A stretch of DNA of 64,000 nucleotides, taken from positions 1 to 64,000 of the forward strand of contig NZ_BMXN01000013.1 in assembly GCF_014651775.1 (NCBI RefSeq), written 5' to 3'. This DNA is from Vreelandella hamiltonii. Its GTDB lineage: Bacteria > Pseudomonadota > Gammaproteobacteria > Pseudomonadales > Halomonadaceae. Position 1 is the stretch's first letter. Each line of letters begins with the position of its first letter. A program made the position numbers and the translations under genes. This document shows, piece after piece, positions 36,682 through 49,760 of this stretch. Under the pieces are notes generated by a model. The model saw nothing but the letters and a program-made list of their open reading frames with translations. It ran no database searches and was not told the origin of the DNA.

Positions 36682-36704
36682 CGCTCAGCGAGATACGCTG
36701 AGCG
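36682..36704. terminator. Second hairpin between rarA and lolA
   Basis: CGCTCAGCG (36682-36690) pairs with CGCTGAGCG (36696-36704) around a 5-base loop. Together with the hairpin at 36650-36675 it fills the gap between two converging genes. Confidence 0.45.
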
Positions 36705-36735
36705 GAAAGAGCGTTTTAAACAGCAAGCACGCTGC

Positions 36736-37389
36736 CTACCACTCTTCACGGATGACGTCGGTGCCGTCCGGGATGTCGAAATCGAACAGGCTGCGGTCGA
36801 TGCTGCCATTGCGGGTGATATCGCTGAAGGTGATCGAAGTACGCTGCCCGGTGCTGTCCATCATCCACAGCTCGGTCAGGGTTTGCTGGTCAAACACCAT
36901 GCTGAGCTCTTCGAACAGCGTATCGGCAGAGGTGGGAATCAGCGTAAAGACGTCATCGCCATCCTGCTGCTCGTAGAACACGTCGTAGCTGGCCGTCAGC
37001 TCGGTGGCACTTCCGGAAAGCAGTAGCGCCGGCGTGTGCGTGACACGGTCATCCATGGCCTGAACGGTGACCTGCTCCAGGTCCGGGTCGTACAGGTAAA
37101 CGTCTTCCCCATCGGACACGACGGTTTGCGAATAGGGAGCGTCGACTTCCCAGCGCAGCAAGCCAGGACGTGACAGCCACATTTCGCCATGAGCACTTTG
37201 CAGGCGCTGGCCGCTGCCATCGAGAATCCGCTGCTCGAAGCTGGCATGGTAGTTCTCGAGAGGGTCGAGACGCTCGGTGAGGCGCTCGGCCGCTTCGTTG
37301 GCCCAAGCCATGGGTGCGGCAAAGGTAAGCCCCAGTGCGCTAGCAGCCAATGCCAATGCAGGCGAGCGACGTTGAGTAGGTTCGCGCAT
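36736..37389 (-). CDS. lolA: Outer-membrane lipoprotein carrier protein
   Basis: 217 residues from ATG 37389, with GGGAGAA 6 bases ahead; an in-frame extension to 37440 has no signal function. A signal peptide (hydrophobic ALALAASALGLTFAAP, cleaved after AWA) precedes the mature protein, whose LENYHASFEQ start and LRWEVDAPY stretch are typical of LolA. It ferries lipoproteins across the periplasm from LolCDE to LolB. It follows ftsK on the minus strand, as in most gammaproteobacteria. Confidence 0.95.
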   Translation of the reverse strand: MREPTQRRSPALALAASALGLTFAAPMAWANEAAERLTERLDPLENYHASFEQRILDGSGQRLQSAHGEMWLSRPGLLRWEVDAPYSQTVVSDGEDVYLYDPDLEQVTVQAMDDRVTHTPALLLSGSATELTASYDVFYEQQDGDDVFTLIPTSADTLFEELSMVFDQQTLTELWMMDSTGQRTSITFSDITRNGSIDRSLFDFDIPDGTDVIREEW

Positions 37390-37538
37390 AGTGATTCTCC
37401 CTAGGCAGTCATTGCCAAAAGCGGATGAGGCACGGAGCAAGCGCTGCTCCTGATGCCATTCAGACGCGAAAGACGCCGCAGGGTTGCACCTGCGGCGCGA
37501 CTTTCACGCTTGTTGCATGATTGACGAATACCGATGGC

Positions 37539-40500
37539 TCAATGGCCCACCGGCGGCGGCGCCAGCACCTCGCGGGAACCGTTACCCCCCATGGAGGAGA
37601 CCACGCCCGCCCCTTCCATGGCTTCCACCAGGCGTGCCGCGCGGTTGTAGCCAATCTTGAAACGGCGCTGAACCGCCGAGATGGACGCCTTGCGCGTTTC
37701 CGTGACGAACTGGACCGCCTCATCGTACAGCGCATCCTGCTCGGCATCGTCGCCCTCCACGCCTTCGGCTTCGAGCCCCGTCAGCGCGTCGGCAGAGACA
37801 CCGCCCGAGAGAATCTCGTCGATGTACTCCGGCTCACCGCGTCGCTTCCAGTCATCGACGACCCGGTGCACCTCGTCGTCATCCACGAACGCGCCATGGA
37901 CACGATTGGGCGGGCCAGACCCGGCCGGCAGGTAGAGCATGTCGCCATGCCCCAGCAGGCTCTCTGCACCGCCCTGGTCGAGAATGGTGCGCGAGTCGAT
38001 CCGTGACGATACCTGGAACGCCATCCGCGAGGGAATATTGGCCTTGATCAAGCCCGTCACCACATCCACCGAGGGGCGCTGGGTGGCCAGAATCAGGTGG
38101 ATACCGGCCGCCCGTGCTTTCTGGGCCAGCCGGGCAATCAGCTCCTCCACCTTCTTGCCCACGATCATGAACATGTCGGCGAATTCGTCGATGACCACCA
38201 CGATATAGGGCAGTTTTTCCAGTATCGGGGGCGTCTGGTGCATCTCCCAGGGCTCCGGCTCCCACAGGGGGTCCGCCACCTGGGCACCGGCACGAGCGGC
38301 CTCCTCCAGCCGACCATTGAAGCCCGCAATGTTGCGCACCCCCATGGCAGCCATCAGCTTGTAACGACGCTCCATTTCCGCCACGCACCAGCGCAGGCTG
38401 TTGGCGGCCTCTTTCATGTCCGTCACCACGGGGGCCAGCAGATGCGGTATGCCATCGTACACCGACAGCTCCAGCATCTTGGGGTCGACCATGATCAGCT
38501 TCAGCTCGTCAGGCTTGGCCTTCAGCAGCATCGAGATCAGCATCGCATTGACCCCGACTGACTTACCCGACCCCGTGGTACCGGCCACCAGCAGATGCGG
38601 CATCTTGCCCAGGTTGGCGACCACGGGCCCGCCACCGATGTCCTGGCCCAAGGCCATGGTCAGCGGTGAGCTCTCCTGCTGGTAGCGATCGGAGTCGATC
38701 ACTTCGCGCAGCCGAATCATGGCCCGATGAGGGTTGGGTATTTCGATACCGACCGTAGGACGGCCCGGAATGACCTCGACCACGCGCACGCTTTTCACCA
38801 TCAGCGAACGCGCTAGGTCCTTGGCCAGGTTACTGATCTTGGAGACCTTCACCCCGGCGGCTGGCTTGATTTCGAAACGCGTGATGACCGGCCCAGGCCA
38901 AGTGTCCACCACTTCTGCCTTGACCCCGTATTCACGCAGCCGGACTTCCAGCAGCTCGGCCATGTCCGCCAGCTGCTCGTCTGTGTAGTTGGGCTGATGG
39001 GGCTCGGGCGGAGTCAGCAGTTGCAGGCTGGGCACCTCCCCCTCGGGCTCATCTTGGGTCTCGAAACTGGGTCGCTGACTCTGCAGATGCTCGACGGTCC
39101 ACAGCGTAGGGCCGTTATCGGGCTCTGCATCCGGCGGCGTATCTGCCGCCAGGGTTGGCTCATGGCGTGGCCCTGTGGCTATCGGCGCCGGGCTGACGGG
39201 CAGCTCTTCGTCATCCTCGTCCCATACCGGCTCGGGCACGACTTCGGGCACCCGCTCGCGGCGTGGCTCCGCCGCCAGGGGCACCGGGGCCGATTCAACC
39301 GATGTCGAAGCAGCCACATGTTCGGGAACGACGGCCAGAGGCGCTTCTTGACGTGTCTCATCGTCCAGGTCGCGGGCGCTCAGCGACGTGGGCGCGGCCA
39401 GCGCGGCATCGTCTTCTCGGGAAGCTCTCAGCGGCGCCCCTTCAGAAACGGGTTCATCGACCACTGGTTTATCGATCACCGGCTCGTCAACCTCTGAGCC
39501 GGGTGCTGTCGGTTGCGCCTGTGGCGGCTCGGGCACTCGTTCTGCCTTGAGAGCGGGCTCCTGGGCAGGTTCCGGCTCGGCAGTCGGCGTCACCTGGGGC
39601 TGTGCAGCCCAAATGCGCGGTTCCGCCAAGGGCGCTGGGGTGTCGGTTTCTTCCGGCTCTGCCAGAGTAAAGCTCGGCTCTCGCGGCACCTTGGCGGGCT
39701 CGACAAAGGGCGTTGACTGCTGAGCGGACGCTGTCGGCTGCGGCGCGGCAGACGGCTTCTCCGTGGCGGAAAACGACATCACTGGTTCACGAGGCGGCTC
39801 GACCGGCTCCTTGACGAGCTCCTTGGCAGGCACTGCGGCCTCGGGAGCGGCCTCTTCCTGCACGGGCGCAACAGGCGCCTGGGAAGCAGGCTCGGGGCTC
39901 GGTGCCGATGAGGCGCTCGACGGTGCAGCATGGCGCTCGCTCAACACGGCCGCTGCTTCCCAAGGAATGGAGGTATCGCTATCGGGAGCCGTTGCCGTAA
40001 AACTGGGTTCGCGGCGCTCACGACGCGGAGCAGGTGAGCGCTCGCTTACTTCGTCATCGCCACGGCGGGCTGAAATGGGTGCACTGCTGCCCTGTGGTTC
40101 AGGCGTGGCATAGAAGGCATCGTCCGGGTCGGGTTCTGGGTCGGTACTGGTATCGCTAGGCTCGACCCAGGAGCGCTGTTTCACTTTGCTGGCCGCGGCT
40201 TTTCCTGCCGCGCGAACGGCAGCACGCTCGGCACGCTTTTCGCGGCTTTTGGCACGACGCGCACCGAACCAGCCACCCACTCGACAAAGCCTGCGCCCTA
40301 CTTCATCGGCCACCTGCAGCCAGGAAGTACCGCTGAACAGCGGAAAGCCGATCAGGATCAGCGCCGCAGCAATCAAGCCCACGCCACCGCTGCCCACCAG
40401 CGGTTTCAGCGTACCCACCAGCCCTTCTCCCAGAATGCCACCAGAGGCGTAGGGCAAAATGCTGTTCGGGTGATAAAAATGCAGTGCGCCCAGCGTGGTG

Positions 40501-40943
40501 GTGCCAAACATCAGCAACACGAGGCCACCCGCGCGCACGGCAATGGCCACCGGATCCAGCTCGAAACGCACCTGGCGCGAGCGCATCAACCACCAGGCCG
40601 AATAACCGAACATGCCTGGCCACCACAGAGCGCTGGCCCCCAACAGTGAATAGAGCACATCGGCCAGCCAGGCGCCGACCGGGCCCATCCAGTTACGCAC
40701 CTGTGTTTCAGGGCCCTGGTAGGACCAACCCGGATCGGCCGGGTGATAGCTAAACAGTGATAACAGCAAGAAGACGCAGATGGCCAGCATCACCACCACC
40801 ACGCCTTCGCGTACCGAGCCCTGCAGACGCAAGCCGAACCGGCGCGCCTTATCCTTTGCAGCCGTGACACGCGTCGATGAACGAGATGGTGACTGGCGCG
40901 CGTTACGCTGCGTTCGCTTGTCTACCGCCTTATTTACTTTCAA
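37539..40943 (-). CDS. ftsK: DNA translocase FtsK
   Basis: A 1134-residue protein. The N-terminal about 200 residues contain the four or five membrane segments that target the division septum. A long Pro/Glu/Ala-rich linker (about 230-640) is low in complexity and varies between species. The motor domain follows, with Walker A GTTGSGKS near 790 and Walker [12 protein letters not shown], and a C-terminal gamma winged helix (from about [11 protein letters not shown]) that reads the polar KOPS sites. It clears and aligns chromosome ends for XerCD at division. lolA is 149 bases downstream. Confidence 0.97.
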   Translation of the reverse strand: MKVNKAVDKRTQRNARQSPSRSSTRVTAAKDKARRFGLRLQGSVREGVVVVMLAICVFLLLSLFSYHPADPGWSYQGPETQVRNWMGPVGAWLADVLYSLLGASALWWPGMFGYSAWWLMRSRQVRFELDPVAIAVRAGGLVLLMFGTTTLGALHFYHPNSILPYASGGILGEGLVGTLKPLVGSGGVGLIAAALILIGFPLFSGTSWLQVADEVGRRLCRVGGWFGARRAKSREKRAERAAVRAAGKAAASKVKQRSWVEPSDTSTDPEPDPDDAFYATPEPQGSSAPISARRGDDEVSERSPAPRRERREPSFTATAPDSDTSIPWEAAAVLSERHAAPSSASSAPSPEPASQAPVAPVQEEAAPEAAVPAKELVKEPVEPPREPVMSFSATEKPSAAPQPTASAQQSTPFVEPAKVPREPSFTLAEPEETDTPAPLAEPRIWAAQPQVTPTAEPEPAQEPALKAERVPEPPQAQPTAPGSEVDEPVIDKPVVDEPVSEGAPLRASREDDAALAAPTSLSARDLDDETRQEAPLAVVPEHVAASTSVESAPVPLAAEPRRERVPEVVPEPVWDEDDEELPVSPAPIATGPRHEPTLAADTPPDAEPDNGPTLWTVEHLQSQRPSFETQDEPEGEVPSLQLLTPPEPHQPNYTDEQLADMAELLEVRLREYGVKAEVVDTWPGPVITRFEIKPAAGVKVSKISNLAKDLARSLMVKSVRVVEVIPGRPTVGIEIPNPHRAMIRLREVIDSDRYQQESSPLTMALGQDIGGGPVVANLGKMPHLLVAGTTGSGKSVGVNAMLISMLLKAKPDELKLIMVDPKMLELSVYDGIPHLLAPVVTDMKEAANSLRWCVAEMERRYKLMAAMGVRNIAGFNGRLEEAARAGAQVADPLWEPEPWEMHQTPPILEKLPYIVVVIDEFADMFMIVGKKVEELIARLAQKARAAGIHLILATQRPSVDVVTGLIKANIPSRMAFQVSSRIDSRTILDQGGAESLLGHGDMLYLPAGSGPPNRVHGAFVDDDEVHRVVDDWKRRGEPEYIDEILSGGVSADALTGLEAEGVEGDDAEQDALYDEAVQFVTETRKASISAVQRRFKIGYNRAARLVEAMEGAGVVSSMGGNGSREVLAPPPVGH

Positions 40944-41061
40944 GCGATTCTCCCTTTACACCACATTGGTGTCTTTAATCCACTTGCGAGTTTGCATCAT
41001 ACCGAGCATCCTTCCGCCGTCACAGCGCTTCTAATCAAGCTACTCGTCACAGGAGCAAGCG

Positions 41062-41811
41062 ATGCTACCCTGGCTCTCCTCGCCAACCCCCTTTTTCCCG
41101 TCGACCGAGCAGGCATTGGCGTCACCCAACGGCCTGCTGGCTGCCGGTGGAGAGCTTACACCAGCGTGGCTGGTCGAGGCTTACCGAAAGGGTATTTTTC
41201 CCTGGTACAGCGATGACGACCCCATTTTGTGGTGGAGCCCGGACCCACGCATGGTGCTGTTGCCTGCACAGTTTAAGCTACGTCGCAGCTTAGCTAAACG
41301 CCTGCGCCATGGTGGCTTCAGTGTGACGCGGGATCAACACTTTTTAGCCGTGCTGGATGCCTGCGCGGCGCCGCGCCGGGGCGAACCCGGCACCTGGATC
41401 AATGCCGAGATGCGCCACGCGTATCACACCCTGCATACTCTGGGCATCGCCCATAGCATCGAGGTACATCAGGACGGGCACTTGGTGGGTGGCCTGTATG
41501 GCCTGGCCATGGGGCCGGTGTTCTTCGGCGAATCCATGTTCTCGCGCGTGCCCGATGGCTCCAAGATCGCTCTCGCCCACCTGGCATATGCCATGCAGTC
41601 CCGTGGCGGCCAGTTGATCGATTGCCAGATGCACACCCCCCACTTGGCCAGCCTGGGCGCAACAACAGTCGCTCGCCGCACGTTCATCAACTATCTTGAA
41701 CAGTGGTTACCGGAAAAAACATTCTGCTTACCCTCAACCCCTTATCAGACGCCTGTCGTGCCCGCCTCGCCCTGGCTTGATGCGCTGCCGAATGCCATCG
41801 AGGCGAGATGA
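41062..41811 (+). CDS. aat: Leucyl/phenylalanyl-tRNA-protein transferase
   Basis: A 249-residue enzyme adding Leu or Phe to proteins with N-terminal Lys or Arg. The family pattern is complete: PNGLLAAGGELTPAWLVEAYRKGIFPW, the WWSPDPRMVL stretch, the GGLYGLAMGPVFFGESMFS core and IDCQMHTPHLASLGA. It diverges from ftsK across 118 bases. ate and infA follow on the same strand, and the products feed clpA/clpS in the same neighbourhood. Confidence 0.97.
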   Translation: MLPWLSSPTPFFPSTEQALASPNGLLAAGGELTPAWLVEAYRKGIFPWYSDDDPILWWSPDPRMVLLPAQFKLRRSLAKRLRHGGFSVTRDQHFLAVLDACAAPRRGEPGTWINAEMRHAYHTLHTLGIAHSIEVHQDGHLVGGLYGLAMGPVFFGESMFSRVPDGSKIALAHLAYAMQSRGGQLIDCQMHTPHLASLGATTVARRTFINYLEQWLPEKTFCLPSTPYQTPVVPASPWLDALPNAIEAR

Positions 41812-41842
41812 CGGCGTCACTGTCAACTCAAGGAGGCAAGCC

Positions 41843-42577
41843 GTGAGTAGTAACGCTCCTCGCCGCCCCGTGCGGGATCTGCGCTTCTTCCTGACCGTTC
41901 CTCATGCCTGCAGCTACCTTCCCGACAAGGAAGCGACCACGCTGTTTCTCGACCCACAGGAGTCGCCTGTACCCGGGGTATACGACTCGCTATCTCTGCT
42001 AGGGTTTCGTCGCAGCGGGCGACACTTGTACCGCCCACACTGCGAAGGCTGCAATGCATGTCGTTCGGTGCGCATTCCGGTCAACGGCTTCAAGCCCAAC
42101 CGCACCCAGCGCAAGGTTTGGCAACGTAATACGGATATCACGGTGCGCGTCATGCCCGCCCACTTCGACCCCGGCCACTACGCGCTGTACGCCGATTACA
42201 TTCGGTTGCGCCATGCCGACGGCGACATGTACCCGCCCAGTCGTGACCAGTACCGTACTTTCCTGACGCTGCAGGAGCCCTACGCCCATCTGATGGAGCT
42301 GCGCCTCGAGGATGAGCTGGTGGCCGTGGCCGCGTTCGATCAGCTGGAGCACGGCTTGTCGGCCATTTACACGTTTTTCAAAGTGGATGACGCGTTGGAG
42401 AAACGCTCGCTGGGTACCTACGCCATCCTGCAGCTCATCGCGCTTTGTGAAAGCAGACAGTTGCCGCACCTTTACCTGGGCTACTGGATCGAGGAGTGCC
42501 GCAAAATGCGCTACAAGCAGGCATTCTCACCCATCGAGGTGCTGGACGGGCGTCATTGGCGGCCTTTGATTCGCTAA
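41843..42577 (+). CDS. ate: Aspartate/glutamate leucyltransferase (Bpt)
   Basis: 244 residues from the GTG at 41843 behind AGGAGG. It transfers Leu to N-terminal Asp or Glu, the bacterial counterpart of eukaryotic ATE1. The N-terminal cysteine cluster (CSYL, then the HCEGCNACRSVRIP segment) and the SLGTYAILQLI and YLGYWIEECRKMRYK motifs are intact. It lies 31 bases after aat. The longer frame reaching back to 41696 overlaps aat and is not used. Confidence 0.95.
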   Translation: MSSNAPRRPVRDLRFFLTVPHACSYLPDKEATTLFLDPQESPVPGVYDSLSLLGFRRSGRHLYRPHCEGCNACRSVRIPVNGFKPNRTQRKVWQRNTDITVRVMPAHFDPGHYALYADYIRLRHADGDMYPPSRDQYRTFLTLQEPYAHLMELRLEDELVAVAAFDQLEHGLSAIYTFFKVDDALEKRSLGTYAILQLIALCESRQLPHLYLGYWIEECRKMRYKQAFSPIEVLDGRHWRPLIR

Positions 42578-42713
42578 ACAGGCCAGCTTTTTTGCCTTGA
42601 CGCCAGGCTTACGGCACAATATAGCGCTGTTCCTGAGCGCCTCGGCGTTTGCCGATGCGCGATGAGTGAATTTCTGACCAACCACGACGTAAAAAAGTGA
42701 GGATCTGCCTAAT

Positions 42714-42932
42714 ATGGCACGCGAAGATCATATTGAAATGGAAGGCGTTATTGTCGATACCCTTCCCAACACCATGTTCCGTGTAGAGCTGGAAAACGGC
42801 CATGTGGTCACTGCCCACATCTCTGGCAAGATGCGTAAAAACTACATCCGCATCCTGACCGGCGACAAGGTCAAGGTCGAACTGACGCCCTACGACCTCT
42901 CCAAAGGCCGCATCGTTTATCGCTCGCGCTAA
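42714..42932 (+). CDS. infA: Translation initiation factor IF-1
   Basis: A 72-residue OB-fold protein, nearly invariant: [20 protein letters not shown], the RVELENGH segment and the C-terminal [13 protein letters not shown]. It binds the ribosomal A site at initiation. It is 136 bases after ate and probably has its own promoter, as in E. coli. Confidence 0.98.
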   Translation: MAREDHIEMEGVIVDTLPNTMFRVELENGHVVTAHISGKMRKNYIRILTGDKVKVELTPYDLSKGRIVYRSR

Positions 42933-42938
42933 TCGCCT

Positions 42939-42963
42939 GCAGGCAACGCAGTTTCTTGCCTGC
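42939..42963 (+). terminator. Hairpin after infA
   Basis: GCAGGCAA (42939-42946) pairs with TTGCCTGC (42956-42963), just after the infA stop. A clear T-run is missing. Confidence 0.4.
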
Positions 42964-43074
42964 GCTTTACCCCCCTGCCTTTCTCTGCAGGCTGTACCGC
43001 ACTTGCCGTACTGCCACGGTAGCGCCGTATAGTGCCGTACTGCATCGCGCTTTACCGTAATGCGCCGCTCGCTA

Positions 43075-43107
43075 AAAACGACAACGCCCCGTCGAAGACA
43101 GGGCGCT
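43075..43107 (-). terminator. Intrinsic terminator of clpA
   Basis: Bases 43083-43093 pair with 43097-43107 (11 pairs, two wobbles, 3-base loop). The minus strand continues GTCGTTTTT. It lies 24 bases after the clpA stop. Confidence 0.7.
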
Positions 43108-43130
43108 GCGTGTCGTAGGAACCGCGCCCG

Positions 43131-45407
43131 TCAGGGCGCGTCCGCCATCTCCGTCTCGGTGGAGAGATGCAGTTCCCCCTCCTCCAGACTGACATGTACG
43201 ATGCCTCCCTGCTCGGCCAACTCGCCAAACAGGATCATCTCGGCCAACGGCTTCTTGAGCTTCTCCTGAATCAAGCGAGCCATCGGACGGGCACCCATGT
43301 CCGGGTCATAGCCTTTCTCTGCCAGCCAGTCGCGGGCGATATCGTCCACGTCCAGCTGCACACGTTTCTCGTCCAACTGCGCCTGTAGCTCGATCAGGAA
43401 CTTGTCGACGACGTTGCGTACCACCGAGGTCGGCAAAGCATGGAACTGAATGATGCCGTCCAGGCGGTTGCGGAACTCGGGTGAGAAAGTACGGCGGATG
43501 ACCTCCATGGCATCGGTGGAGTGATCCTGACTCTGGAAGCCAATGGAGCGCCGTGACGCCTGCTCGGCCCCTGCGTTGGACGTCATGATCAGGATGACAT
43601 GGCGGAAATCGGCTTCGCGCCCGTTGTTGTCGGTGAGGCGACCGTGATCCATGACCTGCAGCAGCAGGTTGAAGACTTCAGGATGCGCCTTTTCGATCTC
43701 ATCGAGCAGCAGCACGCAGTGCGGCTGTTTGGTGACGGCCTCGGTCAACAAGCCACCCTGGTCATATCCCACGTAGCCGGGAGGTGCGCCAATCAGACGC
43801 GACACCGTATGACGCTCCATGTACTCGGACATGTCGAAGCGTACCAGCTCGATCCCCATGATGTGCGCCAGCTGCTTGGCCACTTCCGTCTTGCCCACGC
43901 CGGTCGGGCCAGCGAACAGGAAGCTGCCCACCGGTTTGTCAGGAGATTTCAGCCCGGCGCGCGACAGCTTGATGGCGGCCGACAGCGTATCGATGGCTTC
44001 GTCCTGGCCGAATACCAGCATTTTCAGGTCGCGATCCAACTTCTCGAGCAGTTTACGATCCGAACTCGACACGCTCTTGGGCGGTATGCGGGCAATCGAC
44101 GCCACCACGGCTTCGACCTGCTCCACATCGATGGTTTTGGCACGCACTTCCGGCGGCAGCATGCGCTGATGCGCACCAGCCTCGTCGATGACATCGATGG
44201 CCTTGTCGGGCAGATGACGATCATTGATGTAGCGATCCGCCAGACGAGCGGCACTTTCCAGCGCACCGTCGGTGTACTTCAGCTCGTGATGCTCTTCGAA
44301 GCGCGAACGCAGCCCCTTGAGAATCTTGATGGTATCTTCCACCGAGGGCGCCAGCACATCGACCTTCTGGAAGCGACGCGCCAGGGCACGGTCTTTTTCG
44401 AAGATGCCGCGGAACTCCTGGAAGGTGGTCGAACCGATGCAGCGCAGTTCGCCCGACGAGAGCAGCGGCTTCAACAGGTTGGAGGCATCCATGACGCCAC
44501 CGGACGCTGCTCCTGCGCCGATCACCGTGTGAATCTCATCGATGAACAGAATGGCATTGGGCTGCTTGCGCAGCTCGCCCAGCAGGCTCTTCAAGCGTTT
44601 TTCGAAGTCGCCGCGGTATTTGGTTCCCGCCAGCAGTGCGCCCATGTCGAGGGAGTAGACGACGGCATCGGCGATCACGTCCGGTACGTCTTCTTCGACG
44701 ATACGCTTGGCCAGCCCTTCGGCAATGGCCGTCTTGCCCACGCCCGCCTCACCCACCAGCAGCGGGTTGTTCTTGCGACGACGAGCCAGAATCTGCACGA
44801 CGCGCTCGAGCTCGTGGTCACGACCGATCAGCGGATCGATCTTGCCCTGGCGCGCCTGCTCGTTGAGGTTGGTGGCATAGCCGGTCAGCGGATGGGCCGC
44901 CCCTTCGGCACTGCCCTCCTCGGCATCATCGCTCTCTTGTGAAGAAGGTGATGGCGATGGACCGTGACCCGACACTTTGGAAATGCCGTGAGCGATGTAA
45001 TTGACGGCATCTACCCGCGCAACGCTCTGCTGCTTGAGGAAATAGACCGCCTGGCTCTCCTGCTCGGAGAAAATCGCCACCAGCACGTTGGCGCCGGTCA
45101 CTTCGCTCTTGCCCGAGGATTGGACGTGGAATACGGCACGCTGCAGCACACGCTGGAAACCAAGCGTAGGCTGCGTTTCGCGGTCGCCCTGCCCTTCCGG
45201 GATCAGCGGCGTGGTCGAGTTGATGAAATCCTGCAGATCGGACCGCAGCTTGTCGAGGTTTGCCCCGCACGCCTTCAGTACATCGACCGCCGAGGCATTG
45301 TCCAGCAGTGCCAGGAGCAGATGTTCGACGGTCATGAATTCGTGGCGCTTCGAGCGAGCCACGGTGAAGGCCGTGTTCAGGGTCAGTTCAAGTTCTTTGC
45401 TCAGCAT
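43131..45407 (-). CDS. clpA: ATP-dependent Clp protease ATP-binding subunit ClpA
   Basis: A 758-residue two-ring AAA+ unfoldase. The N domain (1-150) is the ClpS dock. The first ATPase has [13 protein letters not shown] near 215 and the second [13 protein letters not shown] near 495. The ClpP-contact IGL-like loop is near 617 (SIGF). With ClpP (not in the window) it degrades N-degron and SsrA-tagged proteins. clpS lies upstream on the same strand, separated by 155 bases. Confidence 0.97.
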   Translation of the reverse strand: MLSKELELTLNTAFTVARSKRHEFMTVEHLLLALLDNASAVDVLKACGANLDKLRSDLQDFINSTTPLIPEGQGDRETQPTLGFQRVLQRAVFHVQSSGKSEVTGANVLVAIFSEQESQAVYFLKQQSVARVDAVNYIAHGISKVSGHGPSPSPSSQESDDAEEGSAEGAAHPLTGYATNLNEQARQGKIDPLIGRDHELERVVQILARRRKNNPLLVGEAGVGKTAIAEGLAKRIVEEDVPDVIADAVVYSLDMGALLAGTKYRGDFEKRLKSLLGELRKQPNAILFIDEIHTVIGAGAASGGVMDASNLLKPLLSSGELRCIGSTTFQEFRGIFEKDRALARRFQKVDVLAPSVEDTIKILKGLRSRFEEHHELKYTDGALESAARLADRYINDRHLPDKAIDVIDEAGAHQRMLPPEVRAKTIDVEQVEAVVASIARIPPKSVSSSDRKLLEKLDRDLKMLVFGQDEAIDTLSAAIKLSRAGLKSPDKPVGSFLFAGPTGVGKTEVAKQLAHIMGIELVRFDMSEYMERHTVSRLIGAPPGYVGYDQGGLLTEAVTKQPHCVLLLDEIEKAHPEVFNLLLQVMDHGRLTDNNGREADFRHVILIMTSNAGAEQASRRSIGFQSQDHSTDAMEVIRRTFSPEFRNRLDGIIQFHALPTSVVRNVVDKFLIELQAQLDEKRVQLDVDDIARDWLAEKGYDPDMGARPMARLIQEKLKKPLAEMILFGELAEQGGIVHVSLEEGELHLSTETEMADAP

Positions 45408-45562
45408 GGCAGTCCCCTTTTCGCTACTACCTAGGGCATGTCGCCACCTAGGGCTTGCGTCGGATCAGTTTAATCGACCGGCACTTTCAACATCGGGTAC
45501 AAATGGTGTGGTTGCAAGCCCCAAGGCTACTTTTTTTCAACGCTGCATGCGGTGCAGCATGA

Positions 45563-45934
45563 TCAATCCGCAGCCTCGATGTCGCTCATCAGCGGGTGCT
45601 CGCACTCACGGGCATACTCATTCACCTGATAACTCTTCGTTTCTGCAATGTCGCGGGTAAAGATGCCGCAGGTTGCCTTCCCCTGGGTATGCACCGCCAA
45701 CATCACTTGTACGGCTTTTTCATTATCCATATTGAAAAAGCCCTGCAGTATTTCGACGACGAATTCCATCGGCGTGTAGTCGTCATTATGCAGCACTACC
45801 TTGTACAGAGGCGGCTGGGCCAGCGCAGGCTCGGCGGGCTGTACGGCCAGGTCATCTTCGTACTCGGGCATACCAGGACGCGTCATGCCTGCATGCAGAG
45901 TCGCTGTCACGTCCAGAGGGTGTGTATTAGGCAT
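45563..45934 (-). CDS. clpS: ClpS, N-degron adaptor of ClpAP
   Basis: A 123-residue adaptor. The unstructured N-terminal tail (about 1-45) is followed by the conserved [17 protein letters not shown], whose His-Asn-Asp-Asp lines the pocket for Leu, Phe, Trp or Tyr N-termini, and HTQGKATCG with the ClpA-contact residues. The start at 45934 has no strong ribosome site; the ATG at 45883 is possible and would shorten the tail. It supplies ClpA with substrates made by Aat and Ate. Confidence 0.93.
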   Translation of the reverse strand: MPNTHPLDVTATLHAGMTRPGMPEYEDDLAVQPAEPALAQPPLYKVVLHNDDYTPMEFVVEILQGFFNMDNEKAVQVMLAVHTQGKATCGIFTRDIAETKSYQVNEYARECEHPLMSDIEAAD

Positions 45935-46097
45935 AAGTCACGTGCATCATCTTCTTGCTGCTGACAGTCAGGGCCTTGGATCAATTCAAAGACGAGGCTT
46001 TTACAGTCCAGGCTTCTACAGACTGTACACCTATGTATAAGACGCCTGCCATCAACAAGGGTTCATGAAAGGTAAAAAATTATCACACAGGAGAGAA

Positions 46098-46129
46098 TAA
46101 AAAACCCTCGCCCGCAAGGCGGGCGAGGG
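46098..46129 (-). terminator. Strong intrinsic terminator of icd
   Basis: Bases 46105-46115 pair perfectly with 46119-46129 around a 3-base loop. The minus strand then reads TTTTTTATT. It is 38 bases beyond the icd stop. Confidence 0.95.
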
Positions 46130-46167
46130 ATCGATCAGCCGTTGAAGCGCGACGGCTCAGCGCATGA

Positions 46168-48408
<2,241 letters not shown>

Positions 48409-48641
48409 TTAACCTCTTCTTTTCAGTCGCTGTGATTATAAAAAATCCTGAGCTACGCGGCTCATACAACGAATAGCCTTGCCGCGAAGCGGGTGGAGCA
48501 TCCTGTATGCGCTGCCCCTATGGTCACTCGGTGGTAAAACGACGCCGGTACATCTCAAACGGCTGCGCCGGAGTATACCAGCGCTGCACTTTAATCGCAT
48601 GAGCGATTGTCGACAAATCAACTGACCTGCTATTCGAGACC

Positions 48642-49244
48642 ATGAGCACGCTATATTTACTGCACAAGCCCTACCGAATGCTTTCCCAGTTTACCGACCG
48701 GGAAGGCCGCGCCACCCTGGCCGACGTGATCAGCGTGCCCGGGATCTACGCCGCAGGTCGGCTGGATTACGACTCCGAAGGCCTGCTGCTGCTCAGCGAT
48801 GATGGTGCCTTGATTCACCGCATTGCCCACCCTCGCCACAAGCAGCCCAAGACCTATTGGGTACAGCTGGAAGGCCAGCTCACCGACGACGCCCTTCACG
48901 GGTTGCGCTCCGGGCTGATGCTCAAGGATGGCCCGACACTGCCCGCCAAGGCGCGGCGCATGGCGCCCCCCGACCTGCCTGAACGAACCCCCGCCGTCGA
49001 CCCCAAACGGCACCCGGTGACCAGCTGGCTGGAGCTGACCATCAGTGAAGGCCGCAACCGCCAGGTACGCCGCATGACGGCGGAGGTAGGCTTCCCTACC
49101 CTGCGCCTGATACGCGCGGCCATTGGGCCTTGGCGGCTGGAGGGGCTGGCGCCCGGCGAGTGGCGCAAGGAAACCCTCCACGCGCCGCGTCAGGCACCGG
49201 CCAAAACGGCACGCACCCGCCCAACTCGGAGAAAGCCGCGATGA
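48642..49244 (+). CDS. rluE: 23S rRNA pseudouridine synthase, RluE type
   Basis: A 200-residue RsuA-family enzyme without the S4 domain, as in RluE (pseudouridine 2457). The start (LYLLHKPYRMLSQFTD), the catalytic Asp in AAGRLDYDSEGLLLLS and the EGRNRQVRRM motif are clear. The last 15 residues are basic and disordered. Its TGA overlaps the ATG of the NUDIX gene by 4 bases, beginning a run of translation-linked genes. Confidence 0.92.
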   Translation: MSTLYLLHKPYRMLSQFTDREGRATLADVISVPGIYAAGRLDYDSEGLLLLSDDGALIHRIAHPRHKQPKTYWVQLEGQLTDDALHGLRSGLMLKDGPTLPAKARRMAPPDLPERTPAVDPKRHPVTSWLELTISEGRNRQVRRMTAEVGFPTLRLIRAAIGPWRLEGLAPGEWRKETLHAPRQAPAKTARTRPTRRKPR

Positions 49245-49687
49245 GCCGCCCGATCATTCGCAGCACGGTGGCCTGCGTGATTCGCGAAGGGGAGCGCTTC
49301 CTGATGGTCGAAGAGGACAAGGGTGGCCCGCTGACGCTGTTCAACCAGCCCGCGGGCCATATCGAACTGGGTGAAGGCCCGATGGCCGCCATGCTTCGCG
49401 AAGTTCGGGAAGAGACCGCCTGGCACGTTTCACTCACCGGCTACCTGGGCCTCTACGTGCTGCATACCGAACAGGGCGATACCTTTCACAGCCACGGCTT
49501 CGTGGCCACGCCGCGCCACTCGCTCGGCACACCGCTGGATAACGACATACTGGCCACCCACTGGTTGACCCGCGCCGAGATCGCCACGCTGGCCAGCGAG
49601 CGTCGGCTACGCAGCCCGCTGGTGCTCCAGCGTATCGACGATGCCCTGGCAGGTCGCCACTACTCGCTGGACGTGATCCGCGAGTGA
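49241..49687 (+). CDS. nudJ: NUDIX hydrolase, NudJ-like
   Basis: 148 residues from ATG 49241 (4-base overlap with rluE). The Nudix box is present as GHIELGEGPMAAMLREVREETAW. The order and length match E. coli NudJ, a nucleoside triphosphatase also acting on thiamine and isoprenoid diphosphates. NudJ lies beside mnmA in many gammaproteobacteria, as it does here, which supports the assignment. The substrate in this organism is not known. Confidence 0.82.
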   Translation: MSRPIIRSTVACVIREGERFLMVEEDKGGPLTLFNQPAGHIELGEGPMAAMLREVREETAWHVSLTGYLGLYVLHTEQGDTFHSHGFVATPRHSLGTPLDNDILATHWLTRAEIATLASERRLRSPLVLQRIDDALAGRHYSLDVIRE

Positions 49688-49760
49688 AGCACTCGAAGCA
49701 TCCGGCTCCCATCGTGTATAATCGCCGCCCACTTGCATACCACTTCAACAGAGGATGCCC

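Noticed and set aside
43599..44942. A 447-codon open frame on the plus strand
   Set aside because: It is antisense to clpA; no ribosome site or domain.
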